Positions 43,095 to 51,706 of a stretch of 64,000 nucleotides of DNA are shown here, in pieces (position 1 is the first letter of the stretch; the number at the start of each line of letters is the position of its first letter). Made by a program: the position numbers and the translations under genes. The notes beneath the pieces are model-generated. The model saw only the letters and a program-made list of their open reading frames with translations. It did not search any database and was not told where the DNA came from. Location of the stretch: positions 496,001 through 560,000 of the forward strand of contig NZ_FSRB01000003.1 of NCBI RefSeq assembly GCF_900129635.1, in the 5' to 3' direction. This stretch comes from Singulisphaera sp. GP187 (GTDB lineage: Bacteria; Planctomycetota; Planctomycetia; Isosphaerales; Isosphaeraceae).

Positions 43095-43395
43095 TCACTC
43101 GACCCGGGTGCAACGACCGTAGATCGCGCTGGCCGAAACCCAGCCATTCGTCCTGTCGCGATTGTTGCCGATCTGATATCGCCCTCCTTGGACCGCCTTG
43201 ATCAGGTGCAAGTATTGCCGGCCGTTGACTTTACACAGTACGATCTCACCGACCCGCAGCGTCGCCGGGTCCACGGGTTCGACCGTGCAAAGTTGGCCCG
43301 ACTCGATTCGGCCTTGCATCGAATGGCCGCGAGGCCGAAATTGGACGACCTCCCCCCTCCTGCAACTTGGCGATGTGCACTGAAGCCCAGCCCAT
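43095..43395 (-). CDS. S24/LexA-type peptidase-like protein, apparent frameshift
   Basis: The larger piece carries RGHSMQGRIESGQLCTVEPV (Ser of the Ser-Lys dyad) and YLHLIKAV (likely the Lys), with GNNRDRTNGW at the end, as in S24/S26 signal-peptidase-like folds. Translation from ATG 43395, behind GAGGTG, reads MGWASVHIAKLQEG and then loses frame in a run of six G. Removing one G would give about 99 residues. There is no DNA-binding domain, so it is a stand-alone catalytic-type domain. It lies on the minus strand between trpB and trpA. Confidence 0.6.
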
Positions 43396-43485
43396 GAGTG
43401 TCACCTCGTCGAGCTTAACCTGCACGGTGGTCTCTTTTTTTTTAATCGTAACGGAATTGCACGCGACGGCCGAGTCAGGACTCCC

Positions 43486-44328
43486 ATGAACCGCATCGAC
43501 ACCCTGTTTGCCCGCCTGAAGAGCGAAGGCCGCCGCGCTTTGATGCCGTTCATCACGGCGGGCGATCCCGACCTACCGACCACCGCGGCGCTCATCACCG
43601 AGCTCGTGACTCGGGGGGCGCACATGATCGAAATCGGCATCCCCTATTCCGACCCGATCGCGGACGGGCCGGTCATCGCGGCGAGCTATCACCGGGCTCT
43701 GGGGCACGGCGTAAAGCTCGCACATATCTTCCAGACGATCCGGACGCTCCGGGCCGAGACGGCCACCGGCCCGTTGACCGCGGCCCCGTTGGTCACGATG
43801 GTTTCCTACTCGATCATCCACCGCCAGGGAGTCGATCGCTATCTTCGCGAGGCGGTAACCGCCGGGATCGACGGTCTGATCGTCCCCGACCTCCCGGTCG
43901 AGGAGTCGGAGGGACTCTGCCGCAAGGCGACCGCCCTCGACTTGCGCTTGATCCAACTCGTGACCCCGACCACCCCCCGTGACCGCGCGGTGCAAATCAC
44001 CCGGTCGACCACCGGCTTCGTCTACTACGTCTCGGTGGCGGGAATCACCGGCGAACGGCGGTCGATCCCGCCGAACCTGGTGGAAAACGTCGCCTGGCTC
44101 CGCACTCAGACCGACCTGCCGATCTGCATCGGGTTCGGGATCAGCACCCCCGAACACGTCCGCGAACTCGCGCCCGTGGCCGACGGCCTGATCGTCGGCA
44201 GCGCGCTCGTCAAGCGACTGATCGATGCCGACAAGCTGACCCGTGCCGAGGTCGTCAAGGAGATCGGCCAGTTCGTCGCGGAGCTCGCCACCGGCCTGGA
44301 CGTCCCCGCGGCTCGCCCGTCGTTCTGA
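43486..44328 (+). CDS. trpA: Tryptophan synthase alpha chain
   Basis: Cleaves indole-3-glycerol phosphate and channels indole to TrpB. The 280-residue TIM barrel has the catalytic E49 in IEIGIPYSDP and D60 in ADGPVI, with the same numbering as in enteric TrpA, plus PDLP and the phosphate-binding GFGIS near residue 220. It is intact and on the same strand as trpB. Confidence 0.95.
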   Translation: MNRIDTLFARLKSEGRRALMPFITAGDPDLPTTAALITELVTRGAHMIEIGIPYSDPIADGPVIAASYHRALGHGVKLAHIFQTIRTLRAETATGPLTAAPLVTMVSYSIIHRQGVDRYLREAVTAGIDGLIVPDLPVEESEGLCRKATALDLRLIQLVTPTTPRDRAVQITRSTTGFVYYVSVAGITGERRSIPPNLVENVAWLRTQTDLPICIGFGISTPEHVRELAPVADGLIVGSALVKRLIDADKLTRAEVVKEIGQFVAELATGLDVPAARPSF

Positions 44329-44378
44329 CCGAGCCCAGGGGACAAAGCGAAGCAAGGGGGGAGGGAGAGGTTCCCCCC

Positions 44379-45764
44379 TCAGACTTCGTAGGTGGCCAGT
44401 CGGTCGGGAATCTCGACCGGATTCAGCAGGTGGGGCTGAAGCACCGGAGCGAGCGCCTCGAGGCCCTCGGGCTCGCCGTGAACCAGGAACCCCCGCTCGA
44501 TCCGGCCGCCGGTCTGCTCGAACCACCAGGCCAAGTCATTGCGATCGGCGTGGCCTGAGAAGCCGTCGAGAACATAGACCGCGGCGTTCAGCTCGTGCCA
44601 CTGGTCCATGATCTGAATCCGCTCGACCCCTTCGGCGAGTCGTCGGCCGAGGGTCCCCTCTGCCTGGTAGCTCACGATCACGATCGCGTTGTCCGGATCA
44701 TCGACGATATGCCGCAAGTGGTGTCGAATGCGACCTGCTTCGCACATCCCCGACGACGAGATGATCACCAGCGGCCCGGGAAGATAATTGAGCCGACGCG
44801 AATCATCCCAGCTCGCACAGAACTCCACGTACTTGGACCCGAAATACATCGGGTCCTTATCCATCATCTGCCGCGCGGCGGGGGTGTAGGCATCGGGATG
44901 ATCGCGATGGATGTCGGTCAGCCGCATCGCCAGCGGGCTATCGACGTAAATCGGGATCGGCCGCACCTTGTGGATCGCGAACAATTCTTGGAGGCAGTAG
45001 ATCATCCGCTGCGTTCGGCCGAGGCTGAACGCCGGGATCACGATCTTGCTCTGGAGCCGGGTGGCGCGAGCGACGATCGCGTGGAGCTGCTTGATCAGCT
45101 TGTCATAAGGCTCGAGTTCCCGATTGCCGTAAGTGCTCTCGGACACCAGGATATCGATATCCTTGACGATCGTCGGGTCGGGCAAGAGCCCCATCTGACG
45201 ACGGCCCAGATCTCCGGTGAAGAGAAACCGGCGCTTCCGGCCCGCTTCCTCATAGTCGAGCTGGATCATCGCCGAGCCCAGGATATGGCCGGCGTCGAAA
45301 TAGGTGAGGACGACCCCAGGGAGGATCTCCGTCGGCGCGGCATAGGGCAATCGTTCGAGCCGATCGACGACCAATTCGACGTCGACCAGTTCGAACAAGG
45401 GTTCAATCGGCTCGGCGTGGGGGTTGCGGGAGTTGGCGTTCCGCAGATCCTCCCGCTGAATCCGGGCACTATCACGGAGCATCACGCTGAGGATGTCGCC
45501 GGTCGCGGGCGTCGTGATGATCGGTCCATGATAGCCGGCGCGGACCAGGCAGGGGAGTCGGCCGATGTGGTCATTGTGTGCGTGTGAGACGATCACCGCA
45601 TCGAGGTCGCGAGGATCGAAGCTAAACTGGCGATTCGGACTGTCGAGGTCGATCCGATTCGAGTCGAAGAGCCCACAATCGAGCAAAATCTTATGCGAGC
45701 CGATTTCCAAGAGATGGGCGGTACCGGTGACCTGCCGGGCCGCGCCGTGGAACGTGATGCGCAA
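44379..45764 (-). CDS. Beta-CASP metallo-beta-lactamase RNase-like protein
   Basis: A 461-residue protein of the CPSF73/Ysh1-like branch. Zinc ligands are in SHAHNDHIGRLP (HxHxDH), with further His in AGHILGSAM and Asp in FTGDLG. Beta-CASP motifs are also visible: SESTYGNRE (Asp/Glu), IPAFSLGRTQR and the late GFSGHADRNDL. Likely an RNA-processing nuclease. The start codon is TTG, supported by GGGAGG seven bases upstream. It is convergent with trpA. Confidence 0.9.
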   Translation of the reverse strand: MRITFHGAARQVTGTAHLLEIGSHKILLDCGLFDSNRIDLDSPNRQFSFDPRDLDAVIVSHAHNDHIGRLPCLVRAGYHGPIITTPATGDILSVMLRDSARIQREDLRNANSRNPHAEPIEPLFELVDVELVVDRLERLPYAAPTEILPGVVLTYFDAGHILGSAMIQLDYEEAGRKRRFLFTGDLGRRQMGLLPDPTIVKDIDILVSESTYGNRELEPYDKLIKQLHAIVARATRLQSKIVIPAFSLGRTQRMIYCLQELFAIHKVRPIPIYVDSPLAMRLTDIHRDHPDAYTPAARQMMDKDPMYFGSKYVEFCASWDDSRRLNYLPGPLVIISSSGMCEAGRIRHHLRHIVDDPDNAIVIVSYQAEGTLGRRLAEGVERIQIMDQWHELNAAVYVLDGFSGHADRNDLAWWFEQTGGRIERGFLVHGEPEGLEALAPVLQPHLLNPVEIPDRLATYEV

Positions 45765-46022
45765 AACGATCTTCCTCCCGATAGATCCGTCGATGACGAC
45801 TCGGGACGATCAAACGGATGGATAGCGTATTCCCTAGATTTGGTGCAAATTCCATGATGCCATGATCGGTCAACCGGTTCAAGGCCACACGATCTTGTGA
45901 CAAACTCTGATTGATCCGTTTCGGGATCGTGCGTAGAATCCTGGAGAGACCCTGAGCGGTCCCCCTTCCGGAAGTTCTTTCCAGACCTGACCGTGTCCGA
46001 ACTGGGTGAGGAGCGCCCTGTG

Positions 46023-46565
46023 ATGACGCGCGAAATCTCCGAATCTCATCCGTTACTTCGCCTGTTCCGAGGGATGACCGAATCCACGTTCATGACTGAA
46101 CTGGGGATCGGTGACCCGCGCCTGGTGGGGTACGTAGCCAACCTGCTGGCCCGTTTCGTTCCCAGCCAGACGATCTGGCGGATCCGAGACGACCAAGGGC
46201 GACGGCTGACCGAAGTCACAGCCATGGTGGCGGAGGCCGAGTCGGCCTCCAACACGGCCCATCGCCGCGATTGCCATCGCCACGTCGGCGACTTCACCTT
46301 GTTCTGGACGGGAGTCTATCCCGAAGCCCTTTCCGGGTTCCAGGCGGCCGACTCTCCCGACCACCTGATCAACTATCAAGTGCAAGGCAAGAAGTCGTAT
46401 TATGTGGCGAGCACGCTCGACGACGACGACCAGGCCCTGGTTTTGCGACGGCTGAGCGATCAATTCGAGCTCTGCGCCTTCGGACTCTCGCGGGTCCGGC
46501 GCGAATGGGAAAAAATCGCCAACGATTCGATGGGCGACTCGATGCATCGTGGCATCGTCGCCTGA
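46023..46565 (+). CDS. Conserved-looking protein of unknown function
   Basis: A 180-residue soluble protein with no recognised domain. It shows a helical N-terminal region and a Cys/His pair (RRDCHRHVGDFTLFW), then a mixed alpha/beta part. GAGGAG nine bases upstream of the ATG at 46023 supports this start; a GTG at 46020 and one at 45993 are alternatives. The next gene starts 148 bases later with a small hairpin between. Confidence 0.65.
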   Translation: MTREISESHPLLRLFRGMTESTFMTELGIGDPRLVGYVANLLARFVPSQTIWRIRDDQGRRLTEVTAMVAEAESASNTAHRRDCHRHVGDFTLFWTGVYPEALSGFQAADSPDHLINYQVQGKKSYYVASTLDDDDQALVLRRLSDQFELCAFGLSRVRREWEKIANDSMGDSMHRGIVA

Positions 46566-46713
46566 GTCCCCAAAAAGGCCGTCGCCAGCGCCACTACGTG
46601 CGTCCTTTGAATTGCAGTCGGACGGCTCCCCGGTTTAGATTAAGGGGCCGGACGAGCGAGGTGAGGCTGTCGTTCCACCGGCAAGCTTCCGGTGGTAGAG
46701 AGGGCCCAGTCGC

Positions 46714-47598
46714 GTGACGGACGTAGTGCGCTATCGACTCGACGACCTCCGACGTTTTGCCAGCGGGCTGGGCGTGGGGGTCGGGATGCCCTCCACCCGC
46801 GCCTCGGCATTCGCCGCGCAGCTCCTCTGGTACAACACCACGGGGGCGTCTTCGTTTGGCATCGAAACCCTGCCCGACTGGTTGGAGCGAATGGCCAGGG
46901 GTGAAGTCGACCCTCGGGCCGAGGGCAAGGTCACGAGCGAACACCAGGGAACGGCCGTGTTCGACGGCGAGAACGGGCTCCCCGCGTTGATCCTGGCGCG
47001 CGCCGGGGAACTGGCCACCGAGAAGGCGCGCGACGCCGCCATCGGCCTCGTCCGGGTCGCGAACATCAAGGCCACGGGTCCGGCCGCCGGAATCGCCGGC
47101 GAGATCGCCTTCGGGCCGTTCCTCGCCGCCGTTCTCGGCCCTGGTCCCACCTGGTCGCTGGCACTCCCGAGCGGCGACGGCCTGCCCGCCGTCTTCGACT
47201 CCACGCTCGAGTTTGAGGCGGTCGCCACGGCCTCGAATCCATCGAGCGCGACGCGACCGGCCAAGGCTTCGCCGTTGGCCCTCTGGGCCCCGTGGGCGAC
47301 CGCGATGGTTCCCCACGACGGCTGGCTCATCGTCGCACTCGGCATCCAGGCGATCGAATCCCTCTCGGGCTTTCACGAGCGAGTCAGCAGCACGATGCGA
47401 ATGACGGACGAAGCCCCCGGGCGCCTCTTGCCCACGACCTGGGAGACCCGGCGTCGCGAGGCCCGCGAGCGGGGCATTCCTGTCACAAAGGCAGTGGTGA
47501 ACCGTTTCAGTGAGTGGGCGGGCCGCTGCGGCGTCCCCCTTCCCTCGCCCGTTGCGCAGGTGCCCCCATCCGACCGCTCACCCCGCGGCGTGATGTAG
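46714..47598 (+). CDS. Ldh2/malate-dehydrogenase-like protein, active site altered
   Basis: A 294-residue protein whose first 140 residues follow the Ldh_2 (YlbC/malate-L-lactate dehydrogenase) pattern: YNTTGASSFGIETLPDWLERMARGEVDP, TAVFDGENGLPALI and VRVANIKATGPAAGIAG. In the family the last block usually reads NSxHxG, with a catalytic His; here it is KATG, so the usual His is missing. Either it is a non-enzymatic homologue or a changed activity. The GTG start at 46714 is weak. Its stop overlaps the ribosome site of the rhomboid gene, so the two are coupled. Confidence 0.65.
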   Translation: MTDVVRYRLDDLRRFASGLGVGVGMPSTRASAFAAQLLWYNTTGASSFGIETLPDWLERMARGEVDPRAEGKVTSEHQGTAVFDGENGLPALILARAGELATEKARDAAIGLVRVANIKATGPAAGIAGEIAFGPFLAAVLGPGPTWSLALPSGDGLPAVFDSTLEFEAVATASNPSSATRPAKASPLALWAPWATAMVPHDGWLIVALGIQAIESLSGFHERVSSTMRMTDEAPGRLLPTTWETRRREARERGIPVTKAVVNRFSEWAGRCGVPLPSPVAQVPPSDRSPRGVM

Positions 47599-47608
47599 GA
47601 GTTCCGAA

Positions 47609-48382
47609 ATGGTTCTCCCCCTCGGCGACCTGGCCAAGACGCGCATCGTCCCGTTCGGGACTTACGGACTGATTGCGCTCAACATCGTGATCTTCCTGAG
47701 CCAGCTCGAGCACGGCACGTCATTCACAACAACTTACGCCGCAACCCCGTACGAAATCAGCCACAACGTCGACCTGCCGGTCTTCGATGACACGATTCTG
47801 CCGATCCGGCCCGCGCAGGATGAGCTGCGTCGCCAGGTTGAGGAGCAGGAACATGTTCCATTCCCGATCTGGCTGACCATTCTCACGTCGATGTTCTTGC
47901 ACGCCAGTCCCTTGCACCTGGCCGGGAACATGCTCTATCTCTGGATCTTCGGCGACAATGTCGAGGAGGTACTCGGCACGTTCCGCTACCTCATCGTCTA
48001 CCTGACGTGCGGCCTGGTCGGCACCCTGCTGCAAATCGGGATGAATCCGGACTCGCTGATCCCCACCCTCGGCGCCTCCGGAGCGATCGCCGGAACGATG
48101 GGAATGTACGTGGTCTGGTTCCCGCGCAACCAGGTCCGCGTCCTGGTCTTCCGGTTCATCACCCAGATGCCCGCGCTCTACGTCATCGGGATCTGGATCA
48201 TCCTTCAAGTCTTTGAAGGGGTCAGCTCGGTCGGCAGGATCGGCGAGACAGGGGGGGTCGCCTATCTCGCCCACATCGGTGGCGCGGCCACCGGGATCCT
48301 CTTCGCCTTTTTGTATGCCGATCGCGCCCGCGAGGTCGAGGCGTTGCACGACGCCCAGGATGGTTGGTTCGTCGGCCCCTGA
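47609..48382 (+). CDS. Rhomboid-family intramembrane serine protease
   Basis: A 257-residue membrane protease that cuts substrates inside the bilayer. The catalytic dyad is S157 in LGASGAIAG and H222 in AHIGG, with N107 in HLAGNMLYLW on helix 2. A large soluble loop (about residues 35-85) follows the first helix. The ribosome site AGGAG lies across the previous gene's stop codon. Substrates unknown. Confidence 0.92.
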   Translation: MVLPLGDLAKTRIVPFGTYGLIALNIVIFLSQLEHGTSFTTTYAATPYEISHNVDLPVFDDTILPIRPAQDELRRQVEEQEHVPFPIWLTILTSMFLHASPLHLAGNMLYLWIFGDNVEEVLGTFRYLIVYLTCGLVGTLLQIGMNPDSLIPTLGASGAIAGTMGMYVVWFPRNQVRVLVFRFITQMPALYVIGIWIILQVFEGVSSVGRIGETGGVAYLAHIGGAATGILFAFLYADRAREVEALHDAQDGWFVGP

Positions 48383-48435
48383 CGAGGGGCTCGCGTCCCG
48401 TCCGCTCCCGTACCATTCGATCCGATCCACTCCGA

Positions 48436-49095
48436 TCAACGGCGTTCGGCCAGGGCCTCTTCGACCGCTCGGAATTCCAGGACCGCCGGCTCGAACTTGA
48501 TCGGCTGGCGCCGGCCCCGCTTTCGCTCCAGGATCAGGCCGATCCCTTGGAAGGTGGCGCACCAGGAGACGCCGTAAATCAGGTATTGCCAGTTGGGTAA
48601 GACGACCATCAACAGGCCCGTGAAATACATCTGAACCGCGGGAGCAAAATACCAGGGGTTCACGAGATAGGCCGTGGTCGCGAACCCGAACGTGCTCAGC
48701 GTCGCCCAGACCGCCTTGAACCATTCGATGGAGAAGCCCGTCAGGCTGTTCAGCGAGGCGACGTTGAACGAGAGAATCAAGAATGTCGCCCAGACGCGCG
48801 TCAAGACCGCGGCGAGCGGAGTCGAGCGATACCATCGCGGACCCGCCACACGTCGGATCACCCAGAGATTGGTCACGAGTTCCAGGCCCCAAAGACCCAG
48901 GTAGTGAATATTGCGACGGTCTCCGATCGTGTAAAGGACCTGGCAGGTGACGAACACGGCCAGGTGGATCCAGCCGAGTATCATCAACGCGAGCCCCCAC
49001 CGGTCGCGCAAGGCAACGCGTTCGAGGTCGGCCACCAGCTCGGATTTCCAGCGGGACAGTGGGTTGGCGGGACGCTTCGGGGCGATCATGGGCAT
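48436..49095 (-). CDS. Multi-pass membrane protein of unknown function
   Basis: A 219-residue protein with about five membrane helices (for example WGLALMILGWIHLAVFVTCQVLY, YLGLWGLELVTNLWV, AVLTRVWATFLILSFNVASL, YFTGLLMVVLPNW). It is basic at both ends with no recognised domain. The ATG at 49095 lacks a strong ribosome site; 49089 is close by. Convergent with the rhomboid gene. Confidence 0.7.
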   Translation of the reverse strand: MPMIAPKRPANPLSRWKSELVADLERVALRDRWGLALMILGWIHLAVFVTCQVLYTIGDRRNIHYLGLWGLELVTNLWVIRRVAGPRWYRSTPLAAVLTRVWATFLILSFNVASLNSLTGFSIEWFKAVWATLSTFGFATTAYLVNPWYFAPAVQMYFTGLLMVVLPNWQYLIYGVSWCATFQGIGLILERKRGRRQPIKFEPAVLEFRAVEEALAERR

Positions 49096-49331
49096 CACCG
49101 GTTTCCCGGGGTTGAATTCGAGGAGTAACGATCAATCATCGACGGCTGGGGGGGACCGGCTTGAACGTTTCCGAGAGCGCGCTCGGCTTGTTGACGTGCT
49201 CGGGCGGGTGACAGACCGACCTGGCGAACTTCACCCGGTCGCCCACGCCGAATCGGGACGCGCAGCACGCCCGGTTCCTCAAATCGCCCGGCGATCGAGC
49301 GAGTCGGGCGAGTGAGCCCGCTTGAGCTTGT

Positions 49332-49850
49332 TCACGAGGCAGGATTCGACTCCAACCGCTCGATATCCTCGGGTGCGGCCGCACGGTCGAGCGTGAGGAT
49401 CCCCTCGAGATGGTCGATTTCGTGCTGGAGCACGCGGGCGAAGAATCCGCTGGCCTCGACCCGGGCGGGACTGCCGTCGAGAGCGTTGTATTCCACCTGA
49501 ATCGACAACGGGCGAACCACCCGTACCTGATAGTCGAGAAAGCTGAGGCATCCTTCCCAGGCGGGTTCGGTCTCCTCCGAGGCCCAGACGATCCTCGGGT
49601 TCAGCAGGGCAGTCACCTCGACCTCGGGTCGGTCGGGCGCGTGCTCGGTCGGGAACGACCCCGCGAGGATCAGGCTCACCGAGACTCCGACCTGAGGTGC
49701 GGCCAAACCCACGCCTCCGGAATGCTCCAGAGTTTCGAGCATGTCCCGCACCAACGTTTGGAGGGGCTCGCCCGCAATTTCCTCGGCTTCGAGGCATCTG
49801 GCCTTCGCTTTCAGGACCGGATCACCAAGCTGAACGATCGGGCGGATCAT
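49332..49850 (-). CDS. def: Peptide deformylase
   Basis: Removes formyl from new proteins using Fe or Zn. The 172-residue protein has all three motifs: GVGLAAPQVG (residues 46-55), EGCLSF with C101, and QHEIDHLEG with H143, E144 and H147. The ATG at 49850 gives the standard beginning MIRPIVQLGDPVL; a GTG at 49898 would add 16 polar residues. Its usual partner fmt is not next to it. The gap between it and the membrane-protein gene is about 235 bases. Confidence 0.94.
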   Translation of the reverse strand: MIRPIVQLGDPVLKAKARCLEAEEIAGEPLQTLVRDMLETLEHSGGVGLAAPQVGVSVSLILAGSFPTEHAPDRPEVEVTALLNPRIVWASEETEPAWEGCLSFLDYQVRVVRPLSIQVEYNALDGSPARVEASGFFARVLQHEIDHLEGILTLDRAAAPEDIERLESNPAS

Positions 49851-50040
49851 GCGCGAAATCTCATCTCTCTTGAAGCCGTCGGGAGGGGGTTGAGCCACTC
49901 CATCATACGATCTTAATCACGGTTCCACGAACACTCGAGCCGAGCATTGTTCATTTCGCCTCGCCTTCATTAAACTGAATAATGAGAGCCCAAGACGCAG
50001 GGCCCTGACGGTTTCCTGTTCGGTTGACCAGGAGGGCGTG

Positions 50041-50487
50041 ATGAACCAGATTCAGTCTTATCCGCTCTGGATCGGTCATGGTGGCGAGGGACACAACTTC
50101 CCGGCCATTTTCGACGCGGGCATTGAGGCGGTGGTCGAGCTGGCGATGGAGGAGCCGGCCCTGCCTTCCATCCGCAACCTGATCTCCTGCCGCTTCCCGC
50201 TCCACGACGGCGTCGGCAACCGCCCGGAGCTGCTCGTCCTGGCCATCCGGACCGTGGCCAGTCTGATCGAGTCGGGCATCCCCACGCTCGTTTGCTGCTC
50301 GGGAGGAATGAGCCGATCACCGGCCGTCGTCGCCGCGGCCCTCGCACTGGTCAATCACGACGCGCGGGAGGAATGCCTCAAGAGCGTCACTTACCACCAT
50401 CCGAGCGACGTCTCGCCCGGACTCTGGAAAGAGATTACCAGGCTTCCTCACGAGTTGCTCGAAGTCGGATGCCTGGCGCGGCATTGA
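50041..50487 (+). CDS. Dual-specificity-like protein phosphatase
   Basis: A 148-residue protein with the CX5R active site C86-SGGMS-R92, with D56 in FPLHDGVGN a possible general acid. The usual His before the catalytic Cys is replaced by Cys (VCCSGG). Otherwise the fold fits small tyrosine/dual-specificity phosphatases. AGGAGG sits just before the ATG at 50041. Its neighbour, the MlaE gene, starts 280 bases on. Substrate unknown; one of the kinases here could be a counterpart, but this is a guess. Confidence 0.8.
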   Translation: MNQIQSYPLWIGHGGEGHNFPAIFDAGIEAVVELAMEEPALPSIRNLISCRFPLHDGVGNRPELLVLAIRTVASLIESGIPTLVCCSGGMSRSPAVVAAALALVNHDAREECLKSVTYHHPSDVSPGLWKEITRLPHELLEVGCLARH

Positions 50488-50516
50488 GCCGCCTGGCAGC
50501 ATTGAGCCGCCTGGCA
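50481..50516. repeat. Exact 18-bp tandem repeat at the phosphatase gene end
   Basis: GCATTGAGCCGCCTGGCA occurs twice head to tail (50481-50498, 50499-50516). The first copy contains the stop codon. Confidence 0.85.
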
Positions 50517-50767
50517 CGCTCGCCTATCCAGGCGAGCGAATTACGAAGTTCCCTGTCTGGGGGATTCTCCCTCGCGTGAGCGATCAAGCCAGGGAACTCA
50601 GGAACGCTGACGAAACGACTTGCCAGAATCGGGCCACCGGTTTCCCCAGAAATCAGGACGTGGTTTCGTCAGCGTTCCGCGCCCCCAGCGGACCGACGAC
50701 CGAAGATTCCAAGCCTCGGGACGAACACACCAAGGGCGACCGATTCAACCGCAATCGCGGCCACCCG

Positions 50768-51562
50768 ATGAGGCCGACCATGACCGGTGGGATCGTCGAG
50801 GGATTGGAGCATCTGGGCCGGTTCGTCGACTTCGCCTTCCGGACGGTCGGGGCGATGCCGGGCGCCTTGGTGCGCAGGGCGGGAGACATAATCCGCCAGT
50901 TCGAGCGAGTCGCCTGGGGAAGCCTGCCGATCATCGTGGTCGCCGGGATCAGTGTGGGGCTGGTGACCTGGCTTCAAACTCACCGGCAACTGGCGACCTA
51001 CGGGATCGAGGCGACTCTGCCCAGCTTCCTGACCCCCGCAGTCCTGGTCGAGCTCGGCCCGATGCTCGCCGGACTGCTCGTGGCCGGACGAATGGGAGCC
51101 GGCCTGGCGGCCGAACTGGGGTCGATGATGTTGACCGAGGAGGTCGAGGCCCGCGCGGTGCTCGGCGCGTTGCCGATCCCCACCCTGGTCGCCCCCCGAG
51201 CGATCGCCTGCGCCCTGGCCGTCCCCTTACTGACGGTCGTGCTCGACGCGGCGGCCGTGCTCGGCGGCATGGGCGCCGAGCTGATGGGTGGAACCCTCAC
51301 CGCGAGTGTCTTCTGGCATAAATCCCTGCTTTACCTGCGAATCAGCGACGTGCTCCCAGCGACGCTCAAGACGTCGGTGTTTGGTCTCCTGATCGGCCTG
51401 GTCGGTTGCTGGACCGGTCTGAACGCCGACCGATCGACCGAGTCGGTCGGCCGCGCGGCGACGACGGGCGTGGTCCGCGCGATGTTCGCCGTGTTCGTCG
51501 CCAACGTGGCTCTGGTGCCCTGGATCCAGGCGATGACGATCCTCACCGAATGGACAAACTAA
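50768..51562 (+). CDS. mlaE: MlaE-family ABC transport permease
   Basis: A 264-residue membrane permease of the phospholipid/lipid-transport MlaE family. Six hydrophobic segments are visible (SLPIIVVAGISVGLVTW, PAVLVELGPMLAGLLVAGRMGAGLAAELGSM, LPIPTLVAPRAIACALAVPLLTVVLD among them), and the VAGRMGAGLAAELG block is diagnostic. The start at 50768 fits usual lengths; the longer frame to 50576 would add a polar tail of 64 residues. An MCE-domain gene follows 144 bases on, giving an Mla-like pair; the ATPase gene is missing from the window. Confidence 0.88.
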   Translation: MRPTMTGGIVEGLEHLGRFVDFAFRTVGAMPGALVRRAGDIIRQFERVAWGSLPIIVVAGISVGLVTWLQTHRQLATYGIEATLPSFLTPAVLVELGPMLAGLLVAGRMGAGLAAELGSMMLTEEVEARAVLGALPIPTLVAPRAIACALAVPLLTVVLDAAAVLGGMGAELMGGTLTASVFWHKSLLYLRISDVLPATLKTSVFGLLIGLVGCWTGLNADRSTESVGRAATTGVVRAMFAVFVANVALVPWIQAMTILTEWTN

Positions 51563-51706
51563 AACGTAAGCTCTTATAAATTCACGTATTAAGCGAATCG
51601 TCTCAGTTCGCCTTTTCAGAGCACTCGGCCTAAAATCCATGGATGATTCGGGGGCGAGGTCGAGTGCGAGTCGATCTTCCAGCGAAAAGTAACGAAGGGT
51701 CCAGCC

